11,393 nt of DNA from Elusimicrobiota bacterium (GTDB taxonomy: Bacteria; Elusimicrobiota; Elusimicrobia; UBA1565; UBA9628): positions 1-11,393 of the forward strand of contig JAHFCD010000021.1 of NCBI GenBank assembly GCA_023249695.1, written 5' to 3'. The notes below the pieces were generated by a model. The model was not told where the DNA came from and made no database searches. It saw only the letters and a program-made list of their open reading frames with translations. Both the position numbers and the translations under genes were made by a program. This document shows, one piece after another, positions 6,416 to 11,393 of this stretch. The number at the start of each line of letters is the position of its first letter. Position 1 is the stretch's first letter.

Positions 6416-7638
6416 ATCGAGTGGACGCTGACGTTCTGATCATCGGCGCCGGGCCCGCGGGCTCGATGGCCGCCGCTTTGCTCCGCAAGCAGGGGCTGAG
6501 CGTCGTGATCCTGGAGAAGGAGCACTTCCCCCGTTTTTCCATCGGCGAAAGCCTGCTGCCGCAAAGCCTCGGCCTTCTCGAGGAAGCGGGCATGCTGAAG
6601 GCGGTCGTCGAGGCCGGCTTCCAGTACAAGAACGGCGCGGCCTTCTCCCGCAAGGGACGGCGCACGGAATTCGATTTCCGGGACAAATTCTCCGAGGGCT
6701 GGGGCTGCGCCTACCAGGTCCAGCGCGCGACCTTCGACAAGGTGCTGGCCGACGAAGCGTCCCGGGCCGGAGCCGAGATCCGCTACGGGCACGAGATCAC
6801 CGCGGTCGACGTCGCCGGCGGCTCGCCGCGCCTGAGCGTGAACGGACCGGACGGGAAAGCCTACGAGGTCGCCGGACGCTTCCTGCTCGACGCCTGCGGC
6901 TTCGGCCGGACCTTGCAGCGCATGCTGAAGCTCGAGACGCCGTCCGGCTTTCCCTCGCGCCGGGCCATGTTCACCCACATCGAAGACCGCCTTCCGACGG
7001 GCACCTTCGACCGCAACAAGATCCTCGTCACCGTCCATCCGAAGCACGTGGACGTCTGGTACTGGCTGATCCCATTCTCCAACGGGCGCTGCTCCGTCGG
7101 GGTGGTGGCGGAGGCCCCCTTCCTCGAGAAGTACTCCGCGGACCTCACCGCGGGGCTCAAGGCGCTGCACTCCGAGGACGCCCTGCTCGCGGACATGCTC
7201 AAGGACGCGGTCTGGGACACCCCGGCGCGCGCGATCACCGGCTACTCGTGCAACGTGAGCTCGCTCTGGGGAAAGAACTTCGCGCTTCTCGGCAACGCCG
7301 GAGAATTCCTGGATCCGGTGTTCTCGTCGGGCGTCACGATCGCCTTCAAGTCCGCCAGCCTCGCGGCGCCCTTGATCGTCCGGCAGCTGAAGGGAGAGAC
7401 GGTTGATTGGGACGCCGCCTACGCCCGCCCGCTCAAGAAAGGGGTGGACGCCTTCCGCGCCTTCGTCGAGTCCTGGTACCGGGGCGGCTTTCAGGACGTC
7501 ATCCTGCACCCGAAGCCCGATCCGTCCATGCGCAAGATGATCTGCTCGGTCCTGGCCGGCTATGCCTGGGACCAGACCAATCCGTTCGTCGCCGAGCCCC
7601 GACGGCTCGCGCTGCTCGAGGAATTGTGCGCCGTCTAG
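6412..7638 (+). CDS. FAD-dependent oxidoreductase, flavin-dependent halogenase-like
   Basis: A 408-residue flavoprotein. The N-terminal Rossmann motif IIGAGPAGSMAA (residues 10-21) binds FAD, and IGESLLPQS (44-52) is the usual second block of the halogenase/geranylgeranyl-reductase group. Three halogenase marks are present: a lysine in the YKNGAAF context (Lys73), WYWLIP at 216-221 fitting WxWxIP, and FLDPVFSSG at 299-307 fitting FxxPxxSxG. Flavin halogenases oxidise halide with FADH2 and oxygen and use the lysine to direct hypohalous acid. Such genes recur in APE, flexirubin and xanthomonadin clusters, whose pigments are often halogenated. A reductase or monooxygenase role is still possible, since relatives share part of these motifs. 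The ATG forms an ATGA overlap with the exporter stop; GAGGA lies three bases before it. No flavin reductase partner is in the window. Confidence 0.85.
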   Translation: MNRVDADVLIIGAGPAGSMAAALLRKQGLSVVILEKEHFPRFSIGESLLPQSLGLLEEAGMLKAVVEAGFQYKNGAAFSRKGRRTEFDFRDKFSEGWGCAYQVQRATFDKVLADEASRAGAEIRYGHEITAVDVAGGSPRLSVNGPDGKAYEVAGRFLLDACGFGRTLQRMLKLETPSGFPSRRAMFTHIEDRLPTGTFDRNKILVTVHPKHVDVWYWLIPFSNGRCSVGVVAEAPFLEKYSADLTAGLKALHSEDALLADMLKDAVWDTPARAITGYSCNVSSLWGKNFALLGNAGEFLDPVFSSGVTIAFKSASLAAPLIVRQLKGETVDWDAAYARPLKKGVDAFRAFVESWYRGGFQDVILHPKPDPSMRKMICSVLAGYAWDQTNPFVAEPRRLALLEELCAV

Positions 7639-8201
7639 GAGCCTTGGCGCTGGCCGGACTCTGGGGCTGCGCGACCTTGAAGCCGGCGCCCGCGCCGGCC
7701 CCTCGTCCCGCGCCGCCCAAGGCGGTGCGCGGGTCCCCTTTGCTGTCCCCGCGCGAGGCGGGCTTCCACGCGACGATGACTCAGCAGATCAGCCTCGTCA
7801 AAGGCTCATCGCGCTACGACGCCCTGGGCGTCGTCGAGATCAGCTCCTCGGTTTTCACGGTGGTGGGAATGGGCCCGCTGGGCAATCGCCTCGTCGCGTT
7901 GAGCTGGGACGGGGTCGCGGTGACGAAGGAGCTGGACGCCTCCGTGCCCCGGATGCTTCCGGTCGAGGATATCCTGCGCCAAACGCAACTGGTATACTGG
8001 CCCGTCGAGGCGCTTCGTCCGGCGCTGCTTCCGGGCTGGGAGCTCAATCTCCAGCCCGGAAGACGCGAGCTCCTCGACCACGGCAAAGTGACCATCGCCA
8101 TCACCTATCTCGGGGATCGCTTCACCGACCCGATCGAGGTCGAAGACCGAGCCGTCGGCTATAAGATCATCATCAAGACCCTGGAATTGAGCAATGAGTG
8201 A
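7626..8201 (+). CDS. DUF3261 family lipoprotein
   Basis: I place the start at GTG 7626, giving 191 residues that open with a compact lipoprotein signal: MRR, a hydrophobic run and LWGC with lipidated Cys15. GAGG ends four bases upstream of the GTG. A later in-frame TTG at 7644 would leave too short a signal, and an upstream frame from 7407 lies inside the FAD gene. After the Cys comes a Pro/Ala-rich linker (about residues 18-35), then the DUF3261 body: GFHATMTQQISL, DALGVVEI, a GPLGNRLVALSWDG turn and YWPVEALRPALLPGWEL. DUF3261 proteins recur in aryl polyene clusters; their role is not known to me, though a position between exporter and synthase genes and a lipid anchor suggest help in pigment delivery to the outer membrane. 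The gene overlaps its predecessor by 13 and its successor by 8 bases. Confidence 0.88.
   Translation: MRRLGALALAGLWGCATLKPAPAPAPRPAPPKAVRGSPLLSPREAGFHATMTQQISLVKGSSRYDALGVVEISSSVFTVVGMGPLGNRLVALSWDGVAVTKELDASVPRMLPVEDILRQTQLVYWPVEALRPALLPGWELNLQPGRRELLDHGKVTIAITYLGDRFTDPIEVEDRAVGYKIIIKTLELSNE
7682..7729 (+). repeat. Two tandem inverted repeats encoding the Pro/Ala linker
   Basis: Bases 7682-7689 (GCCGGCGC) are the exact inverted complement of 7692-7699 (GCGCCGGC) with two bases between. Directly after, 7709-7717 pairs with 7721-7729 around a CAA loop (nine pairs, one G.T). Both lie in the DUF3261 linker, where Pro and Ala codons (CCG, GCG, GCC) naturally generate GC palindromes, so codon composition is the simplest explanation. 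Confidence 0.4.
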
Positions 8202-9327
8202 CTGCGTCCTAAACGAGCTCGGCATCGTCTGTTCCTTGGGCAGCGGCCCAAGCGAAGTGCTTGGCTCCCTGCTCAACGGCGCCGCCCCCGGCCTGCGGGA
8301 ACCCCCGGCCCTGCGCACCGCCGAGCCTCGCTTCCAAAGCCGCAACAACCGCCTGCTGCAGGCCGCGCTCGACCAGATCCGCGGCCCCGTTGACGCGGCG
8401 ATCCGGCGTTTCGGACCGGACCGCGTCGCCGTCATCATGGGAACCAGCACCTCCGGCATCGCCGAGGGCGAGGAGGCTTTCCTCGGGCGAGGCGCCGACG
8501 GCGCGTTCCCGGCGGGATTCCACTACGGCCAATTGGAAATCGGCTCGCCGTCGGAGTTCCTCAGCCGGGAGCTCGGCTTGAGCGGGCCCGCCTACACCAT
8601 CTCGACGGCCTGCTCCTCGAGCGCGAAGGCTCTGCTGAGCGCCCGGCGCCTCCTGGCGCTGGGGCTCTGCGACGCGGTCCTGGCCGGGGGCGCGGACGCG
8701 CTCTGCCGCTCCACCTTGGCCGGCTTCACCGCCCTCGAGGCCGTGAGCGGAGAGCGCTGCAACCCCTTCAGCAAGAACCGCAAGGGCATCAACATCGGCG
8801 AAGGCGCGGCGCTTTTCCTCGTGACGCGGGAAGGCCGCGGCGCGCGCCTGCTCGGCGGCGGCGAATCTTCCGACGCCCATCACATCTCCGCACCGCGGCC
8901 GGACGGCCGCGGTGCTAATAGCGCGATGCGCCAGGCCCTGGACCGCGCGGGCTTGGAGCCGCGGGCGGTCGATTACCTGAACCTGCACGGCACCGCCACG
9001 CCGCTCAACGACTCGATGGAATCGCTCGCCGTGGCCGCCGTGCTCGGCGGCGACGTGCCCTGCGGCTCGACCAAGCCCCTCACCGGCCACGCGCTGGGCG
9101 CCGCCGGCGTCCTGGAGGCCGCGGTCTGCTGGCTGCTTCTGGGGCCGGAGAACCCCGAAGGCCGGCTGCCGCCCCATCTCTGGGACGGAGAGCAAGACCC
9201 CGCGCTCCCGCGTCTGGCCCTGGTCCCGGCCGACGCCCGTCTCGGCCGCCCGCTGAACACGGCGATGACCAACTCCTTCGGCTTCGGCGGCAGCAACTCG
9301 ACCTTGCTCCTCGGACGGGGCCGATGA
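8194..9327 (+). CDS. apeO: Beta-ketoacyl-ACP synthase (ApeO-type ketosynthase)
   Basis: A 377-residue ketosynthase of the FabB/FabF fold. The catalytic triad is complete: Cys140 in STACSSS, His265 in NLHGTATPLND and His299 in KPLTGHALGAAG, with the supporting Lys294. The C-terminal NSFGFGGSNS loop is intact. It would catalyse decarboxylative Claisen condensation of malonyl-ACP with the growing aryl polyene. In the Xenorhabdus APE system the first ketosynthase of the KS-DH-KR-KS block works with a chain-length-factor partner (ApeC); the same gene order here supports the apeO symbol, but no chain-length factor is in the window. It is shorter than typical FabF (about 410 residues). The ATG at 8194 lies in the DUF3261 end (overlap 8 bases), and the stop overlaps the dehydratase ATG. 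Two alternative hairpins lie near the start and one strong hairpin near base 8900. Confidence 0.93.
   Translation: MSDCVLNELGIVCSLGSGPSEVLGSLLNGAAPGLREPPALRTAEPRFQSRNNRLLQAALDQIRGPVDAAIRRFGPDRVAVIMGTSTSGIAEGEEAFLGRGADGAFPAGFHYGQLEIGSPSEFLSRELGLSGPAYTISTACSSSAKALLSARRLLALGLCDAVLAGGADALCRSTLAGFTALEAVSGERCNPFSKNRKGINIGEGAALFLVTREGRGARLLGGGESSDAHHISAPRPDGRGANSAMRQALDRAGLEPRAVDYLNLHGTATPLNDSMESLAVAAVLGGDVPCGSTKPLTGHALGAAGVLEAAVCWLLLGPENPEGRLPPHLWDGEQDPALPRLALVPADARLGRPLNTAMTNSFGFGGSNSTLLLGRGR
8235..8264 (+). other. Mutually exclusive hairpins at the start of the ketosynthase gene
   Basis: CTTGGGC (8235-8241) pairs with GCCCAAG (8246-8252) around AGCG, and CCAAGC (8248-8253) pairs with GCTTGG (8259-8264) around GAAGT. 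The stems share bases 8248-8252, so only one can form at a time. They lie about 40-70 bases after the ATG. Pairing is seen; a switching role is speculation. Confidence 0.35.
8890..8915 (+). other. Perfect 11-bp hairpin inside the ketosynthase gene
   Basis: GCACCGCGGCC (8890-8900) is followed by the loop GGAC and its exact inverted complement GGCCGCGGTGC (8905-8915). It encodes residues APRPDGRGA, a surface-loop-like segment of the ketosynthase. The next bases are TAATAG, not a T-run, so it is not a Rho-independent terminator. Confidence 0.5.
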
Positions 9328-9797
9328 TCCTTTCCGAGCTCAAGGACTGGCCCGTGGCCCGGCTCCTGCCGCACGCGTCTCCGATGATCATGATCGACCG
9401 GGTGGTTTCGGTCAGCGAGGATTATTTCGAGGCCGAGGTCGTGGTGAGGCCCGACAGCCTGTTCTGCGACGGCACGGCGGTCAACGCCTGGGTCGGCATC
9501 GAGTACATGGCCCAGGCGGTGGCGGCGTACGCGGGCGCGGAGGCGATCGCGGCGGGACGGCCCGTCAAGATCGGCTTCCTGCTGGGGACCCGGAGCTATG
9601 CCTCCCGCACGCCGCGTTTCGCGGTCGGCACGGTCCTGCGCATCGGGGTCAAGAAGGTTCTGCACGAGCCGGGAAGCCTCAGCGTCGTGGAATGCTCCTT
9701 GCGGGACGCCGGCGAGACGGAGCCTTTCGTCGTCTCCAATCTGACGGTCTATGAGGTGGACGACCTTCCCGCCTACCTCGCGGAGCAAGCGCAATGA
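9324..9797 (+). CDS. apeP: ApeP-family 3-hydroxyacyl-ACP dehydratase
   Basis: A 157-residue single-hotdog protein. LLPHASPMIMIDRV (14-27) and GIEYMAQAVAAYAG (58-71) are the two hallmark blocks of the ApeP-like dehydratases, which remove water from the beta-hydroxyacyl-ACP to leave the conjugated double bond of the polyene. FabZ-like Glu is present (Glu60 in GIEYMAQ), but the FabZ GHFPG histidine block is replaced by LFCDGTAVNAW, so catalysis would need His17 or a partner subunit. In related clusters ApeP works alongside a second hotdog protein, ApeI, which is absent here. The ATG overlaps the ketosynthase stop as ATGA, and the gene ends in the same kind of overlap with the ketoreductase. Length and order are typical for the APE core. 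Confidence 0.92.
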   Translation: MILSELKDWPVARLLPHASPMIMIDRVVSVSEDYFEAEVVVRPDSLFCDGTAVNAWVGIEYMAQAVAAYAGAEAIAAGRPVKIGFLLGTRSYASRTPRFAVGTVLRIGVKKVLHEPGSLSVVECSLRDAGETEPFVVSNLTVYEVDDLPAYLAEQAQ

Positions 9798-10519
9798 ACC
9801 CCAGCATCCTCGTCACCGGCTCCAGCCGCGGCATCGGCAAGGCCTGCGCGCTGCGCCTGGCTCGCGACGGCTACGACGTCGTCGTGCACTGCCGCTCCGC
9901 CCGCGCCGAAGCCGACGAAGTGGCGGCGCAGATCCGCGCGATGGGCCGCCTTTCCCGGGTCCTGCAGTTCGACGTCGCGCAGCGCGCGGAGTCGGCGGCG
10001 GCCCTGCTGGCCGACGTGGCCGAGCACGGCTGCTATTACGGCGTGGTGCTCAACGCCGGGCTCGCCCGCGACAACGCGTTCCCGGCCATGACCGGCGACG
10101 AGTGGGACATCGTGCTGCGCACCGACCTCGACGGCTTCTACAATGTCCTGCAGCCCCTGATCATGCCCATGGTGCACCGCCGCGCGCCCGGCCGCATCAT
10201 CACGATGGCCTCGGTCTCCGGACTCGTCGGCAACCGCGGCCAGGTCAACTACAGCGCGGCCAAGGGTGGCGTCATCGCCGCGACCAAGGCCCTCGCGCTC
10301 GAGCTGGCCAAGCGCGCGATCACGGTCAACTGCGTGGCGCCGGGCGTCATCACGACCGACATGACCACGGAGGTCGGCGAGGACATCAAGGCGATGATCC
10401 CGCTGCGGCGTTTCGGGACGGCCGAGGAAGTGGCCTCCTTGGTCGGATATCTGATGAGCGAAGGCGCGGCGTACATCACGCGCCAGGTCATCAGCGTTAA
10501 CGGGGGATTGAGCGCATGA
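9794..10519 (+). CDS. apeQ: 3-ketoacyl-ACP reductase, FabG-type SDR (ApeQ-type)
   Basis: A 241-residue classical short-chain dehydrogenase. The cofactor motif TGSSRGIG (residues 8-15) favours NADP(H), with Arg34 after the second strand and NAG at 87-89. Catalytic Ser140 (MASVSG), Tyr153 and Lys157 (NYSAAKGG) are present, followed by TVNCVAPGVI and the closing ISVNGG. It reduces the beta-keto group of the polyene intermediate before dehydration. The strong GNRGQVNYSAAKGG and DGFYNVLQP stretches resemble APE ketoreductases more than general FabG. One departure: the tetrad Asn of FabG (TNL) reads Asp111 (TDL). The start and end both use ATGA overlaps, with the dehydratase and the second ketosynthase. 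It could also serve fatty acid synthesis, but the operon argues otherwise. Confidence 0.93.
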   Translation: MNPSILVTGSSRGIGKACALRLARDGYDVVVHCRSARAEADEVAAQIRAMGRLSRVLQFDVAQRAESAAALLADVAEHGCYYGVVLNAGLARDNAFPAMTGDEWDIVLRTDLDGFYNVLQPLIMPMVHRRAPGRIITMASVSGLVGNRGQVNYSAAKGGVIAATKALALELAKRAITVNCVAPGVITTDMTTEVGEDIKAMIPLRRFGTAEEVASLVGYLMSEGAAYITRQVISVNGGLSA

Positions 10520-11393
10520 CGGCGAAACGAGTGGTCGTCACCGGCATGGCCGGCATCTCGCCCTTGGGCTGCGGCTGGCCGACCGTGTCGGCGCGACTCA
10601 AGGCGATGAAGAACGCCGTCGTGCGGATGGACGATTGGGCCAAGTACAAAGGCCTGAACACCAACCTGGCCGCGCCCGCGGCCGATTTCGATCTGCCCCC
10701 GGAGCGCTACGCGCGCAAGCACACCCGCAGCATGGACCGCGTCGCGATCCTGGCGGTGCGCGCCTCGGAGATGGCGCTCGAGGACGCCGGGCTGCTCGGC
10801 GCGCCGGTCATCGCCAGCGGCGCCACCGGCGTCGCATTCGGCTCTTCCACCGGCGGCACCAAGGCCGTCGGCGATTTCGCGCGCATGATCGAGAATCTCA
10901 GCACCGACGGCATCACCGCGACGACCTACATCCGGATGATGGGCCACACCGCTCCCGTCAACATCGGCATTTTCTTCAAGGCCAAGGGCCGCATCATCAC
11001 GACGTCGAGCGCATGCACCTCGGGCAGCCAGGGCATCGGCTATTCCTATGAGGCGATCAAGACCGGCAAGCAGACCATCATGATCGCCGGCGGCGCCGAG
11101 GAGCTCAGCCCTACCGAGGCCGCGGTCTTCGATACCCTGTTCGCCACGAGCACGAAGAACGAGGCCCCGCACACCACGCCGAGCCCGTTCGACCGCGACC
11201 GGGACGGCTTGGTCATCGGCGAAGGCGCCGGAACCTTGATCCTCGAGGAGCTCGAGCACGCCCGCGCGCGCGGCGCGCGCATCTATGCGGAGATCCTCGG
11301 CTTCGGCACCAACTCCGACGGCTGGCACGTGACGCACCCGAACATGGAGACCATGCAGGGGGCCATTCGCATGTCGCTCGAGGACGCGGGCCT
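10516..11393 (+). CDS. apeR: Second beta-ketoacyl-ACP synthase (ApeR-type), truncated by the window end
   Basis: The ATG at 10516 overlaps the ketoreductase stop (ATGA) and opens a frame that stays open to the last base: 292 complete residues. RVVVTGMAGISPLG begins a FabF-type fold; Cys167 sits in TTSSACTSGSQGIGYS, and PFDRDRDGLVIGEGAG followed by LEELEHARARGARIYAEI is the standard N-lobe end. The two catalytic histidines would lie beyond the window, so completeness cannot be judged. It is clearly different from the upstream ketosynthase: a longer N-terminal half and a SACTSG nucleophile loop instead of TACSSS. In the Xenorhabdus APE system this last ketosynthase (ApeR) is the counterpart by order; I infer an initiation or early elongation role, which is less certain than the family. 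Confidence 0.92.
   Translation, partial: MTAKRVVVTGMAGISPLGCGWPTVSARLKAMKNAVVRMDDWAKYKGLNTNLAAPAADFDLPPERYARKHTRSMDRVAILAVRASEMALEDAGLLGAPVIASGATGVAFGSSTGGTKAVGDFARMIENLSTDGITATTYIRMMGHTAPVNIGIFFKAKGRIITTSSACTSGSQGIGYSYEAIKTGKQTIMIAGGAEELSPTEAAVFDTLFATSTKNEAPHTTPSPFDRDRDGLVIGEGAGTLILEELEHARARGARIYAEILGFGTNSDGWHVTHPNMETMQGAIRMSLEDAG

Noticed and set aside
7993..7998. TATACT, a -10-like hexamer upstream of the ketosynthase
   Set aside because: It lies in the DUF3261 coding region (Val-Tyr-Trp) about 200 bases from the next gene, with no recognisable -35 partner.

Overview
The window is one uninterrupted plus-strand operon from a high-GC, Gram-negative bacterium. It is the downstream part of an aryl polyene (APE) type biosynthetic gene cluster, the family that also includes flexirubins and xanthomonadins. 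The Gram-negative assignment rests on a LolA-like carrier, two lipobox proteins and an RND/MMPL exporter. I cannot fix the phylum from sequence alone: a pseudomonad-like lineage or an uncultured high-GC phylum would both fit. GC is high throughout, so most long antisense and out-of-frame ORFs are composition artefacts.

Layout: a C-terminal methyltransferase fragment (1-180); LpxL-type acyltransferase (180-1100); MIO-type aromatic amino acid ammonia-lyase (1093-2640); hotdog thioesterase (2637-3047); a small DUF3192/BamE-like lipoprotein (3080-3475); LolA-like periplasmic protein (3472-4083); MMPL/RND exporter (4076-6415); halogenase-like FAD protein (6412-7638); DUF3261 lipoprotein (7626-8201); then the polyene-forming block of ketosynthase (8194-9327), ApeP-type dehydratase (9324-9797), ketoreductase (9794-10519) and a second ketosynthase (10516 to the window end). 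Neighbouring genes overlap by 1 to 13 bases everywhere except one 32-base gap before the DUF3192-like gene. No stretch above 300 bases lacks a gene, and I see no tRNA, rRNA, CRISPR, insertion sequence, convincing promoter or terminator.

How the genes probably work together: the ammonia-lyase can supply an aryl (cinnamate or coumarate type) starter. The two ketosynthases, ketoreductase and dehydratase extend and desaturate it on an acyl carrier protein. The methyltransferase and FAD protein would decorate the aryl head (methylation, possibly halogenation or oxidation). The thioesterase and acyltransferase would release the chain or attach it to a lipid. The MMPL exporter, LolA-like protein and lipoproteins would move the lipid-linked pigment to the outer membrane. 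The acyl carrier proteins, aryl-activating ligase, chain-length factor, second dehydratase (ApeI) and glycosyltransferase usual in such clusters are not in this window and presumably flank it.

The overall system is a known class. The less ordinary points are the extra DUF3192-like lipoprotein, a FAD protein carrying all the halogenase signature motifs, unusual residues at the ammonia-lyase selectivity site, and strong hairpins inside the start regions of some genes.
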